Source of the DNA: Candidatus Riflebacteria bacterium HGW-Riflebacteria-1
GTDB taxonomy: Bacteria > Muiribacteriota > Ozemobacteria > Ozemobacterales > Ozemobacteraceae
Assembly (NCBI GenBank): GCA_002839445.1
Contig: PGYB01000002.1
Coordinates: 186,001-250,000 of the forward strand
DNA length: 64,000 bases
Direction: 5' to 3'
The translations under genes were made by a program, and so were the position numbers. Below are positions 1-9,614 of this stretch, one piece after another; positions within the stretch are counted from its first letter, which is position 1; every line of letters begins with the position of its first letter. The notes beneath the pieces were generated by a model that was given only the letters and a program-made list of their open reading frames with translations, made no database searches and was not told where the DNA came from.

Positions 1-1050
1 CTCTTCGAGTTCATCACGAACCTTATAGACTTTTACAAAGCCGGTTTCTTCGCTGCAGGCTTTGAGCAGCCCGTCAGTATCAGATTTTTCGCGCCAGTTC
101 AATCTTGCAGCTGCCGTAATAATGCTGGTGGCAGAGCGATAGTTGAGTGCGAGCGGAAAAACCTTTGCCTGATATTTTTGCTTAAACTGCCCCTTTGGCG
201 TCATCATGCCCGGATCTGCGCCTCTAAAGCGATAAATGCTCTGGCGCGGATCGCCAATTACAGCGGTTTTAACCGAATCGTCATCGCCTTTCAGCAAAGA
301 CAGCAGCAGAAACTGCGCCGGATCAGTATCTTGAAACTCATCGACGAGAATGACCCTGAACTTCTTGCGGTATAGTTCGGCAGTTTGCTGGTTCTGCAGC
401 ACTTTGATAGTCAGGCTGATCAGGTCACGAAAATCGAGATAGCCGGTATTGTCACGTTCCCTCTCGTAAAGTTTGAACAGGGTGAGCAATTCGCGCATGC
501 GTGCGCGGGCACGCGGAGTCAGCTCAGCACAGCGCTCGAGAACTTTGGTGAATTCGTCCGGGCTGACCAGATTTGATTTGAGCAGCGAAATAAAGGTAAG
601 CACTTCCTGCTGAAATCCTCGCCGGTGCAGCACTTTGCCGAATTCAGCGAAGGCTTCGGGTTGCTGACGTTGGCAGATACCATTCATCAACAGGGCTTCT
701 TTGAAGCCGGTTAACAGCTTGAAATCGGGCTTTATCTGGACAAGATGATACTGTTCGCGCAAAATTCGCGCGCAGAATGAATGAAATGTTGATATCCAGC
801 ACTGGTCAAAACTGTGCGGGTAATATTCGAGCACGCGAGAACGCAGTTCAAGCGCGGCTTTGTCAGAAAAAGTGAGCGCCAGTATTTCTTTGAGACGAAC
901 GTTTTTGTGCAGCAGATCGCCGATTAATACCGAGATAGTGCGAGTCTTACCGGTGCCGGGCCCGGCAATGATCAGCGAGCTTTTGCCGAATTTTTTGATG
1001 ATCGCGCTCTGCTGCTCATTGAGGCGCTTGATGTCTTCCTGTAGACTCAT
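1..1050 (-). CDS. UvrD/Rep-family ATP-dependent DNA helicase, N-terminal part (runs off the window)
   Basis: The first 350 residues of a superfamily 1A helicase are visible; the C-terminal half lies beyond the left edge. Reading from the ATG at 1050, there is a Q motif (LNEQQ, residues 10-14), Walker A AGPGTGKT (29-36), motif Ia ALTFSDKAALEL, the TFHSFCARIL segment, motif II VDEFQDTDPAQ (about residue 235), motif III GDPRQSIYRFRGA and motif IV LNYRS (about residue 300). These enzymes unwind DNA 3' to 5' in repair and replication restart. The order matches UvrD/PcrA/Rep, but without the C-terminus the subtype (UvrD, PcrA, or a nuclease-fused homologue) cannot be set. The start overlaps the stop of the upstream membrane-protein gene (ATGA), so translation is probably coupled. 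Confidence 0.93.
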   Translation of the reverse strand, partial: MSLQEDIKRLNEQQSAIIKKFGKSSLIIAGPGTGKTRTISVLIGDLLHKNVRLKEILALTFSDKAALELRSRVLEYYPHSFDQCWISTFHSFCARILREQYHLVQIKPDFKLLTGFKEALLMNGICQRQQPEAFAEFGKVLHRRGFQQEVLTFISLLKSNLVSPDEFTKVLERCAELTPRARARMRELLTLFKLYERERDNTGYLDFRDLISLTIKVLQNQQTAELYRKKFRVILVDEFQDTDPAQFLLLSLLKGDDDSVKTAVIGDPRQSIYRFRGADPGMMTPKGQFKQKYQAKVFPLALNYRSATSIITAAARLNWREKSDTDGLLKACSEETGFVKVYKVRDELEE

Positions 1051-1403
1051 TTGAAACTACCGGGGTAGACGAGGTCAAAGTCGGCAGCACCGGTAATCAG
1101 GTAGAGGAGGCTGTGATGAATGACATCTGATAGAAACAGGCTCATGCCGACGACAAACATGACATCTGCGTTCCTGCTTTGCCTGAACCTGCTGAAAAGC
1201 AGCAGTGCGAGCAGAATGAGACCGACATACCCATGATGAATTCTTATTCCCATGGTCAGGCGCCCGACCGTTGATGCTGTATGTTCAGTTGACTTGAGGC
1301 CCAGTCCGAACCTGAAAAGAAGGGTCACCGCTTCTATTGCCAGTATCAGTATGATTGTGGCGCTTCGCCGGCGCTGGCAGAAACGATAAACAAGCTCAAG
1401 CAT
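1047..1403 (-). CDS. Small multi-pass membrane protein of unknown function
   Basis: This 118-residue protein is largely hydrophobic, with about three predicted membrane segments (residues about 15-32, 58-74 and 80-103) and a basic N-terminus (FCQRRR). No family is recognised. A GGAG sequence lies about 9 nt before the ATG at 1403, and the stop overlaps the helicase start as ATGA, which makes it a real translated gene rather than a shadow. It is the first gene of a two-gene unit with the UvrD-like helicase. Nothing in it suggests a DNA-related role. Confidence 0.7.
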   Translation of the reverse strand: MLELVYRFCQRRRSATIILILAIEAVTLLFRFGLGLKSTEHTASTVGRLTMGIRIHHGYVGLILLALLLFSRFRQSRNADVMFVVGMSLFLSDVIHHSLLYLITGAADFDLVYPGSFK

Positions 1404-1466
1404 CTGGGAATTTCTCCAGTTTGTATAAAGGCCAGTCTAACACAGATGGTCGATTATAAACACCCG

Positions 1467-3845
1467 TCAGCGTTCGACGAAGATTTCGATCTCGCCGGCA
1501 GACTGTCCGTCGCATAGTGCGCTGATGCGGTGTCTGCCAGGTGAGAGGGGCCAGTATGCCTCATACGGCGGCGTGGTGCGAATATACTCTCTGCCGTTGA
1601 TCAGCCAGATGACTTCAGTAACCGACCCCTCCGGAAGCGCTCGCAGCAGCGCGAAATTGTCATGACTATCTGACATCACGTAACGGTCGCCAGCGTGGGG
1701 CGAGATAATCTTTATGCCGCCATAAACCGTGCCTGGCATTTCTGACTTGAGCAGCAGCGGTCCGCTGCTGATAGAGACTGCCTTGACATCGGGAGTAAGC
1801 CCACGCAGTTGCCAGGGATCGCCGATGCTTAGGTTGCCTGAAAGGCTGAAAGGATCGTGATCAATATTTCTGCGCCGGTTTTTGATCCAGCTTGCATAAT
1901 CAGAGGGCAGCGCATGGGTTTCGCCTGAAGAGCGATGAAAAGCGCATTTTTCAGGTTCGCGACTGAGATCTGAGAACAGGTCATAGCCTGAATGAGGGCA
2001 ATTTTCGCCAGTTGCCTGTCCAGAAGTCGAGCAGACGAGAACGCGTCGTATGCCGTTCGGCGCCTTGATCTGGCTGTCGTTGCGGTAACCTTCGAGATAG
2101 TCGATGATGTTTTTGAAGATCGGTCCACAGGCTGTCGCGCCCGACAGGGCCCTGGTCGGTGCGCCGTTAAAATTGCCGACCCAGATGGCAATGATAAACT
2201 CGGCATTCACCGCCACCAGCCAGCAGTCGCGGTAACCGGTGCTGGTGCCGGTTTTTATCGCCACCGGGCGCCCGGTTTTGAAAAATGCCGGATTGCCAAA
2301 GGTGAACAGGCGCGCGGTGGGATCGGCGAGAATATCGTAAATCAGGTATGCCGACTGCGGCGACAAGACTGTTTTGATCTGCTGTGCCTGCCCTGGAAAA
2401 AATTTAAGCGATTTCAGAATGCCGTTGTTGCGAATAACGCCATAAGCCCTGACCAGATCAAGCATTCTGATTTCGGGATTGCCGATTGCCAGCCCAAGCC
2501 CGAAAAAATCGGCGGCTCCTGGTCTTGACTGCAACAGATCAAGGTCGACCAGCATTGAGAAAAATGGCTTTATACCAAGCATGTTGATCAATTTGACAGC
2601 GGCGGTGTTCAGGCTGTTGCCAAGCGCAGTGCGAATACTGACCGGACCATAAGAGCGCCGGTCGGCGTTATACGGCATATATTCACCCTGTGGCGTTTTA
2701 AAGGTCTGCATGGTGTCAGGCAAAACATATGAAGGGTAATAACCGCTTTCAAGAGCCAGGGCATACAAAAATGGCTTGAGAACAGAACCGCCTGAGCGTC
2801 GCGCGATACAGGCATTGTTGAAACCGCCAGATAACGGTCCAAATTCAGCAGAACCGGTCATTGCAAGAATTTCGAGGGTTCTCGCATCAGCGATCATTGC
2901 CGCCAGCTGTGTCGCGCCGCTTTTCATCAGTCTGGGCAAATGCGCCCGGGCAGTAGAATGCAGCAGGTTCTGCAGATTCAGATCGAGAGTTGTCTGTTTT
3001 CTGCCCGCAGGCTGGCCAAAGGTGGCGGCGGTCAGGTCGCAGAAGTGAGGTGCATGAAACGGCAGTTTGCGACGATGTTTGGGAATCTCAAGTTTAACAG
3101 CATTCTGGTATTGCAGCTTACTGCATTTGCCAGTTTTGAACATATGTTGCAGCACCCAGTCGCGGCGCCGGCGCAGCAGGGTGTTGCCCCGGTCGGTGAA
3201 TGGGTCAAAACGGCCCGGCGCCTGAACCGCTGCCGCCAGTGTCGCACTCTCGCCAAGATTGAGCATGTCGGGGGATTTTCCAAACAGCAGATGCGAAGCC
3301 AGGTAGATACCTCGCACGTTGCCAAACATACAGACCGCGTTGAGGTAGTATTCAAGAATCTGATTCTTGCTGAAGCTTTTTTCGAGCCGCAATGCCAGCA
3401 GCAGTTCATCTATCTTGCTGGCAAGATTGCGTGGCTGTGGCCTGACCACGCGGATCAACTGCTGGGAAATTGTCGACGCGCCTGACACTACACGCTGACT
3501 GCGCACATTCTGCCAGGCCGCCCGCATGATGGCCGGCAGATCGAATCCGGGATGTGAATAAAAATTACGATCTTCAGCCACAAGAATTGCCGCCAGCAGA
3601 TCGGGCGAGTGGCTGGCCAGATCTGTGTATACTGACAGATCGCCGCGATGATCAGCATATACCCGCATAAGATTCGAGTAGCGATCGGTAAAGGCGCCAC
3701 CGCTGTCAAACTGGCGAGCGAGATAAGACTGCGGGTCTTCGCACACCAGAGGCAGCAGAACGTCACGGCAGAGCCATAGCACTGCTACCACTGCAACAAT
3801 CAGCAGCAAAGCTGCCAGTAATTTTTTACGATGTTTTTTCAGCAT
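1467..3845 (-). CDS. pbpC: Penicillin-binding protein 1C, bifunctional murein glycosyltransferase/transpeptidase
   Basis: This 792-residue protein has a short basic N-terminus and one membrane anchor (residues about 9-25). A GT51 glycosyltransferase domain follows, with the EDRNFYSHPG motif starting at catalytic Glu91, the GASTISQQ motif near residue 122, and KIDELLLALRLE. The transpeptidase domain has the nucleophile in SVLK (Ser about 354), a later SLN, and KTGTSTGYRD. The C-terminal 90 residues match the BiPBP_C domain typical of PBP1C. It would polymerise lipid II and crosslink glycan strands outside the inner membrane. It lies just downstream of the alpha-2-macroglobulin gene, the same pairing as yfhM-pbpC in E. 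coli. No clear Shine-Dalgarno sequence precedes the ATG. Confidence 0.95.
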   Translation of the reverse strand: MLKKHRKKLLAALLLIVAVVAVLWLCRDVLLPLVCEDPQSYLARQFDSGGAFTDRYSNLMRVYADHRGDLSVYTDLASHSPDLLAAILVAEDRNFYSHPGFDLPAIMRAAWQNVRSQRVVSGASTISQQLIRVVRPQPRNLASKIDELLLALRLEKSFSKNQILEYYLNAVCMFGNVRGIYLASHLLFGKSPDMLNLGESATLAAAVQAPGRFDPFTDRGNTLLRRRRDWVLQHMFKTGKCSKLQYQNAVKLEIPKHRRKLPFHAPHFCDLTAATFGQPAGRKQTTLDLNLQNLLHSTARAHLPRLMKSGATQLAAMIADARTLEILAMTGSAEFGPLSGGFNNACIARRSGGSVLKPFLYALALESGYYPSYVLPDTMQTFKTPQGEYMPYNADRRSYGPVSIRTALGNSLNTAAVKLINMLGIKPFFSMLVDLDLLQSRPGAADFFGLGLAIGNPEIRMLDLVRAYGVIRNNGILKSLKFFPGQAQQIKTVLSPQSAYLIYDILADPTARLFTFGNPAFFKTGRPVAIKTGTSTGYRDCWLVAVNAEFIIAIWVGNFNGAPTRALSGATACGPIFKNIIDYLEGYRNDSQIKAPNGIRRVLVCSTSGQATGENCPHSGYDLFSDLSREPEKCAFHRSSGETHALPSDYASWIKNRRRNIDHDPFSLSGNLSIGDPWQLRGLTPDVKAVSISSGPLLLKSEMPGTVYGGIKIISPHAGDRYVMSDSHDNFALLRALPEGSVTEVIWLINGREYIRTTPPYEAYWPLSPGRHRISALCDGQSAGEIEIFVER

Positions 3846-3861
3846 TCAGGTTAAAAGCAAA

Positions 3862-3889
3862 GCCGACAACCCGCGGTCGGGTTGTCGGC
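3862..3889 (-). terminator. Hairpin between the macroglobulin gene and pbpC (terminator or attenuator)
   Basis: A perfect 12-bp inverted repeat (GCCGACAACCCG / CGGGTTGTCGGC) encloses a four-base loop. On the minus strand it is followed by a T-rich run, TTTGCTTTT. It fills most of the 62-bp gap between the two genes. It could end the macroglobulin transcript or reduce pbpC expression relative to it. Confidence 0.7.
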
Positions 3890-3907
3890 AAATGTTCATT
3901 CAGCAGC

Positions 3908-6900
3908 TTATTGCGCTGGCATAACGCTAACTGTTTTTGGCACTGACATGCCGTAATACTCAGGATTGTACATCAGACCAACCTGTGTCGGCTTCATTTT
4001 GAATGTGCCCTCACAGACGGCTCGCAGGTAATAGACAATGCGGAAACGCCCTGACCACATGCGGTTTTTGAAAGCCAGCAAACGGTCATTGCGCAGTTCG
4101 CGATGATCAGCGTAGAAAGTATAGGCTCCAAATGCCCAGTCACAGTAGTATTCTTCGTTATCTTTATCAGCATCTGAAGGCAGCGTTTCGTTTTTGAGGT
4201 TCGGATTGATTGCGATAAAACCAGCTGGAATCGGGTCTTCTACCGCGACGTGGCTAAGCATTGTTCCGTAGTAATAGCCTTTTCTTTCAAAGGTGTCCTC
4301 GAATTCGACTGTTGCCTTGACCAGGTCGCCAACGCGAAATTCTTTGTTGCCGTTGAGGTTTTCAAAAAACTTTTCGACAATAAAGCCCTTGTTAACAGCT
4401 TCAGTGCGCTCGACTTCGTCAGGGTAGCCATATTCAAAGCTATAGCTGAGCATGGATTTACCGGGTGCGTCGATCTTGATACCTTCGGGGCTGAGCAGTT
4501 CTGCGGTGCTGATTTCGCGAGAGATGCCAAACTGGCCACTGTTGAGTGTTTCTTTGCCGGATGAGGTTGTCAGATCGAAGTCGACGTTGCTGGCGAACTC
4601 GGTGTTGCTGGCCTTGAAGTATTCGCCAAGCGCGAAGAGGGCCAGTCCGGTGTCGGCGGTTGAATTCCAGTAACCTTTGTTATTGGCGCTGTCGAGCAGG
4701 CGCCCAGCCAGGTCGTCTGCCTGCTTTTTTGCGCCTTTGGCGGCAAGATTAGCCATCAGCAGGAACGCGTTGTGCCGGGTTGCGGTGTAGCGCCAGCCAT
4801 GCGAGATGCCGCTGGCGGCAGGTGCGAGCTTGGCAAGCCTGGCCTGCAATTCTGTGAGTTGCGTCTGACCACTCAGAGCTTCGGCCCAGAGCAGCAGAGG
4901 TTCTGACTCCTGGCCGATTTTCTCGAAGCGCTTTTTGAGCGTATCCATGTCGGCGCCAGAGATTTTCTGGTTCATGGCAAGGTTAACTACTGCCATAGCC
5001 ATCATGCCATCAGTGAAGCAGGAGTCGTTATTGTTTCTGAACAAGTTCTGACGGATGTAATCTACTCCGGCATCGAGTCGACTCTCGTCGACCGGAAACC
5101 CGGCCTGCTTTGCCGTGCTCAGCGCAAAGACGGCATATTGAGTTCCCCACCAGGATTCGCCGTATTCAGATGTCCAATACGAGAAACCGCCCGTACTGCG
5201 CTGCATTTTCATGAGCTTGTTGATGCCACCGTCAAGGAACTTGTCGACCATCTCAATGCTGTAGCCAGGCAGTCTACCTTCTTTGATGAGATTGCGCAGA
5301 CCGGCAAGAGGTATGATACCAGAACTGACCTGCTCAAGGCAGCCGTAGGGGTAGCGCATGAGATAGCGAAGGGTCGGCGCCAGTCTTGTCCAGGGGGTGG
5401 TCGATATATTGATGCGAGCGCTTATCGCGCCTTTTGTCACTAGAGAACTCATTCCGGCAAGGTAAGCGGGCAGATCGGGCTTGATCTGATGACTGCCGGT
5501 AAAATGCCCGCTCTGATTGCGGTGAATAATTGTCGCCGCAGGGTTTACCGGAAGAGTTCGACTGATCGAGTCGGTGAGACCGTTGAATGATCCCGACACG
5601 ACGAGCTTGGCTTCGCCAGCGCCGTTATCGGCCTCAATGGTCAGTTTGCTGACGGCATTGGTGAATGCTTCAAGGCTGGCGGTGCTTTTGCCTGGGGTTG
5701 CTGCAAGATTGGCGGCCTCGACAATTGTCACTTCGGCCTGGCCGCTTCGCGAGCCTTTGTTACTGAGAGATACCGGCAGGGTAGCCTTGTCGCCTGCGGT
5801 CATGAACCTTGGCAGTGCCGGTTCAAGGTAGAACTCGCGACTGACCTTGAGCTGGCGGTCTTTTGAATTGAATGCGGTGCCGCGATCGAGTGCGACCGCG
5901 TAGATGCGATAAGAAGTCATGCTGTCGGGAAGCTTGAATTCAATTTCGCAGCGGCCATTTGCGTCTGTGCGCAAACCGGCGTTCCAGTAAGCGACAGGTC
6001 GAAAATCTTTCCTTGAGTCGAGGTCAGACCCGATGGCGCCGGCTCCGCCGTCACCACCGGTAAGTTCGCGAGTAGACATCAGCTTGAACAGATCCTGGCT
6101 GATCAACGAAGTTCTGAGATCGCCGGTAAATACGCTTAACGGCAGCAGAAAGTCGGTGAGCGAAGTCAGGTTCGGTGTCTGATAGCCGGTTAGCGATAGA
6201 ATTGCTTCGTCGACAACACAAACTGCCAGTTCGGCATCAGCCGGTTTGCCATCTTTGCTGGTGACGACAAAGCTCAGTTTCTGCTGGTCTCCGGGGCCGG
6301 CCTGCAGTTCGCCCGGGTTTTCAGGCGCGATGGCGACTGCTATGCTGTCAACACGGCTCTGCACCTTGACGTTGGTATATCCGTAGTAGGCGCGAGGGTA
6401 ATTGCTGTCAATCTGGCTTGAATAGACCGGAAACTCCCTGCGACTGGCTGGTGCGATCATACTGATATAAACATTAGGTCGCGCGTTTTCGGTGAGAGTT
6501 TCGATAAATTCGCCCTGTGCCTTGTCAAGCTTAACGACGCGGGCGCTGAGTAATCCGTCGCTCTCGCAGGTCAAGAGAGCGTATTCACATGGTCGTGGCA
6601 ATGAATAGCGAACTTTAACCTTGTCGTTAATTGCTGCCACATCGCGGTCAGGCATGAGAAAGATTTCGTTCTCGCTGCGCATTCGTTCGCGACGGTTGTA
6701 GTCTTCAAAGCTTGAATAGGAGTAATCGACGTCGAAGCTCAGAGCTGATCTGGCTTCTTCGGCGCCGCTGCCAAACGAAGCCTGCAGCATGTAATCGCCG
6801 CCCTCAGCCAGTATCAGGTCGAATGTTGCCGAGCCATCTTTTATGCTCTGTCTGCTGTTGTGACCGCGCACCCAGCCGCTTGCCCAGCTGTAAAAGATGC

Positions 6901-9496
6901 CGCCTTCGCCATCGCGTTTCTGCGTGTAAAAGTATCTTTTACGCATGACTTCGAGCTGAATTTCGCCACTTTCAATCTTGCGGCCATTCTTGTCAATGGC
7001 AATGACCTGAACAGGAAACTCTTCGCCCTGTGTCATGGTTGCCGGAAGCTTCGCAATGCCCAGGCGGTAAACCGGCTCAGGCGAAAACCTTTCAACCTGG
7101 GTCGAAGGCCGGGCATCAACGTCGAGAACGGTGGCCGAGATCTCGATGCTGTTCAAGCCGCTCAGAACAGAATTCGAGATCGGCAATGCAATCTTGAGTT
7201 CACCGTCTTTGCTGAGAACCGAATTGCCTGATTCGATGAGCTCTTTCTGCACGTCGTTGTTGCCAAAGTGGTAGAGAGAGTAGCCTTCTGGAGAAAGGCT
7301 GCGTTCGGTGAGATGCGCTGTCCATTGAACCTTGGCGTGCCGAACTGGTCCGCCAGTGTAATACTGCCCCTTGATCGTGCAGACAAGATACTTCTGCTCG
7401 CTGTCTCTGCCAATTATCTGGCGCACAGTGCGCGTTTCCTGGCTCATGTTGAGAGTGACAAAATGGCGGGGCGGTTCAAATTCCAGCACCTGAAAGCTGG
7501 TGCTGCATAACAGAACTTCTTCGCTCTCATCGCTTTCGTTCGCGGTGCTTTTCGCGGTTGAAGGAGTGCGGCCCATGAGCTGATCCCAGGCCGGGTCGAT
7601 CTTCGCGACACTCTGGTCATTTTTTGCTTGTTCGCGGGTAACTTTTAAATTGTACTGACCGAGTGGCAGAAAGCTTTTGATCTCAACAGACCCTGAACAG
7701 GTGCCGAATTCGTTGAGTTCGTGTTCTTCGTCATAGATGTCTTCTGATCGCGATGTGGTTATCGTGACTCTAACCTTTTGTCCAACAGGTGCAATGATGT
7801 TGTTCTCGCTGTATTCGCGAATGGTGGCTTTCCAGAACGTTGTTTCGCCGGGGCGATAAACTCCGCGTTCGGTGAATACATTGCCGTTAGCCGAAAGCTG
7901 ATAGCGAAAATCCGGGCTGGCCTGGCGAATTGCTGACGGGTAAATGCGATTCGATGTCAGCTTGATAAAGCAGTTGTCGGAAGGGGTCGCTGCTGCCGCG
8001 ATGATGACATCTTTGACCTGCAGTTTGCCTTTGCTGACAGCGGGCGTATCATTGTTTATGGTTATTGTCTGGTATTCAGTCGCTTCGTTTACGCGTAAAA
8101 TACCGTCGTGTGATGTTTTGCCGGCAAGAATCGAGCTGCCGCTTTTGTTTACCAGCATAATCGAAGCACCAGCAACCGGTCTGCCGGTTTCAACTGAGGT
8201 AACCCAGATCAGAAGTTCGTTGCGCCCGAACTTATAGGTGATGGCGAGGTCGGTAATCTGGAAGAGTCTTGTGGCATTCTGTCCGGCTTCGACATCCACT
8301 TCGCTGACGCTGACAATCACCGAGCCGCCCTTTTCAGGTTCAGGCCGATAGTCGAGAGGAAGCGAAAAAAAGTGCTCGCGGTCAGGATTTTCGGTGCCCA
8401 GAAACGCTTTGCCTTCAGACGAAAAATCTGGAGTCAGAAAATCTTTGAGCTCAGCGGCAACCTGGGCGTCCTGCAGTTGTTTAAGTGCTTCGAGTTGTTT
8501 GACAAAGGCCAGCATCATATTGTCTATATTTGATGCGGCTTTGGCGATGTTCTGATTTTCAGTAGAGCCGAGGCGCATGCCTTCGGAATCCAGGGGCCTT
8601 TTTTCTTCAGCTTCGGCAAAAGCGGTAATCGACTCAAGGGCTGGCCCAAAAAACGCTGGAACGCGCATGAGCTGGCACTTGAAGTTGCCAACGCTGGTGA
8701 AGCTGAGAGGAACGAGCTGGCGACTTTTAAGCTCTATAACCGAGCGGTCAACGGCAAACGATATCTGTGGCTGTGGTCCGACCGCTTTGAAGATATGTTT
8801 GGCGTTGGCAAGAACTTGCATTTCGCCTTCGACACTGCCCCCGACGATCTGAAGTTCATACTGTTTTCCGGTCTCAAATTTGCCTGAGACTCTGTAGCGG
8901 TCACGGTCACTGTAATACTGCCGGCTTACCTTGTAATAACCGATTGGTGGAACGATTTTGACATGGCGTTGCAGTTTGAAATCTTTAACGTTAGCGCTGA
9001 GGTCGAAATAGACGCCCTTTACGTTGATTTCGTCAAAGAATGGCTCGATCATCGAAGTGGTGATTGCCTTTCTGGAACTGAATTTAACTATGGTATTGGC
9101 ATCAATGACTTCTTTGCTTTCTGCTGCAGTAATGCCTTTGGTGATGGTAATCTCATAGCTGCCGGTTGCCGGATTCTTATCGGCCGGGCCGACGATGAAT
9201 ATTTTTCTCTCGGGTGGCAGCGACTTTTTCTGCTCTTCGCCATCAAAAGACGTAGCATTGATTACCTTAATTCGGGAGTTTGCGCCTTCGAGTTTGCACG
9301 CCAGGCGTTTCGAAATTTCCAGAATGGATACCGGGCGGTTGAATTCAAGCTTCAGCATCCAGTTGGCGGGTTGTACGTCGCCAGCAACAGAAAAACTGTG
9401 TTCGAAGCCAAAGGTCTCGGCGGCATTAGCCGGCGCTGTCAGCAAAAATAGACAACATAGGACCGCAAAACAGCTGAAAAGGGCAATTCTGGTCAT
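3908..9496 (-). CDS. Bacterial alpha-2-macroglobulin family protein with thioester
   Basis: A giant exported protein of about 1862 residues. The start is placed at the ATG at 9496, which has GAGAGG a few bases upstream and opens a type I signal peptide (cleavage after about APANA); an ATG 57 nt upstream lacks these features. The N-terminal half consists of MG-type beta domains, including the segment FTERGVYRPGETTFWKA typical of the family. The thioester motif GCLEQ is at about residue 1385 inside an alpha-alpha toroid, and a receptor-binding-like C-terminus follows. The family traps attacking proteases through the reactive thioester. Linkage to pbpC suggests protection of the periplasm while murein is repaired. 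Unlike E. coli YfhM there is no obvious lipobox at the cleavage site, so it is probably soluble. Confidence 0.93.
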   Translation of the reverse strand: MTRIALFSCFAVLCCLFLLTAPANAAETFGFEHSFSVAGDVQPANWMLKLEFNRPVSILEISKRLACKLEGANSRIKVINATSFDGEEQKKSLPPERKIFIVGPADKNPATGSYEITITKGITAAESKEVIDANTIVKFSSRKAITTSMIEPFFDEINVKGVYFDLSANVKDFKLQRHVKIVPPIGYYKVSRQYYSDRDRYRVSGKFETGKQYELQIVGGSVEGEMQVLANAKHIFKAVGPQPQISFAVDRSVIELKSRQLVPLSFTSVGNFKCQLMRVPAFFGPALESITAFAEAEEKRPLDSEGMRLGSTENQNIAKAASNIDNMMLAFVKQLEALKQLQDAQVAAELKDFLTPDFSSEGKAFLGTENPDREHFFSLPLDYRPEPEKGGSVIVSVSEVDVEAGQNATRLFQITDLAITYKFGRNELLIWVTSVETGRPVAGASIMLVNKSGSSILAGKTSHDGILRVNEATEYQTITINNDTPAVSKGKLQVKDVIIAAAATPSDNCFIKLTSNRIYPSAIRQASPDFRYQLSANGNVFTERGVYRPGETTFWKATIREYSENNIIAPVGQKVRVTITTSRSEDIYDEEHELNEFGTCSGSVEIKSFLPLGQYNLKVTREQAKNDQSVAKIDPAWDQLMGRTPSTAKSTANESDESEEVLLCSTSFQVLEFEPPRHFVTLNMSQETRTVRQIIGRDSEQKYLVCTIKGQYYTGGPVRHAKVQWTAHLTERSLSPEGYSLYHFGNNDVQKELIESGNSVLSKDGELKIALPISNSVLSGLNSIEISATVLDVDARPSTQVERFSPEPVYRLGIAKLPATMTQGEEFPVQVIAIDKNGRKIESGEIQLEVMRKRYFYTQKRDGEGGIFYSWASGWVRGHNSRQSIKDGSATFDLILAEGGDYMLQASFGSGAEEARSALSFDVDYSYSSFEDYNRRERMRSENEIFLMPDRDVAAINDKVKVRYSLPRPCEYALLTCESDGLLSARVVKLDKAQGEFIETLTENARPNVYISMIAPASRREFPVYSSQIDSNYPRAYYGYTNVKVQSRVDSIAVAIAPENPGELQAGPGDQQKLSFVVTSKDGKPADAELAVCVVDEAILSLTGYQTPNLTSLTDFLLPLSVFTGDLRTSLISQDLFKLMSTRELTGGDGGAGAIGSDLDSRKDFRPVAYWNAGLRTDANGRCEIEFKLPDSMTSYRIYAVALDRGTAFNSKDRQLKVSREFYLEPALPRFMTAGDKATLPVSLSNKGSRSGQAEVTIVEAANLAATPGKSTASLEAFTNAVSKLTIEADNGAGEAKLVVSGSFNGLTDSISRTLPVNPAATIIHRNQSGHFTGSHQIKPDLPAYLAGMSSLVTKGAISARINISTTPWTRLAPTLRYLMRYPYGCLEQVSSGIIPLAGLRNLIKEGRLPGYSIEMVDKFLDGGINKLMKMQRSTGGFSYWTSEYGESWWGTQYAVFALSTAKQAGFPVDESRLDAGVDYIRQNLFRNNNDSCFTDGMMAMAVVNLAMNQKISGADMDTLKKRFEKIGQESEPLLLWAEALSGQTQLTELQARLAKLAPAASGISHGWRYTATRHNAFLLMANLAAKGAKKQADDLAGRLLDSANNKGYWNSTADTGLALFALGEYFKASNTEFASNVDFDLTTSSGKETLNSGQFGISREISTAELLSPEGIKIDAPGKSMLSYSFEYGYPDEVERTEAVNKGFIVEKFFENLNGNKEFRVGDLVKATVEFEDTFERKGYYYGTMLSHVAVEDPIPAGFIAINPNLKNETLPSDADKDNEEYYCDWAFGAYTFYADHRELRNDRLLAFKNRMWSGRFRIVYYLRAVCEGTFKMKPTQVGLMYNPEYYGMSVPKTVSVMPAQ

Positions 9497-9558
9497 TGTT
9501 TTACCTCTCAAAGAATTTGCTTTTATTCTAGCGCAAATATAAAGATTTTTCATCTTTC

Positions 9559-9587
9559 TTGCAGTAGTTGTTTCTTTTCGCTAAGAT
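9559..9587 (+). promoter_or_regulatory. Predicted sigma-70 type promoter for the 9615 operon
   Basis: TTGCAG (9559-9564), a 17-nt spacer and TAAGAT (9582-9587) lie 27 bases before the start codon. A strong GGAGG ribosome site follows at 9603-9607. Confidence 0.5.
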
Positions 9588-9614
9588 GTAAGCAGACAAA
9601 ACCGGAGGAACCAA

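Noticed and set aside
1992..3485. Several open frames on the plus strand across pbpC (for example 1992-2528 and 2940-3485)
   Set aside because: They are antisense shadows of a fully conserved PBP1C gene, rich in Arg/Cys and without ribosome sites.
8963..9542. Plus-strand frames across the macroglobulin N-terminus
   Set aside because: They oppose a well-supported coding frame; no family resemblance.
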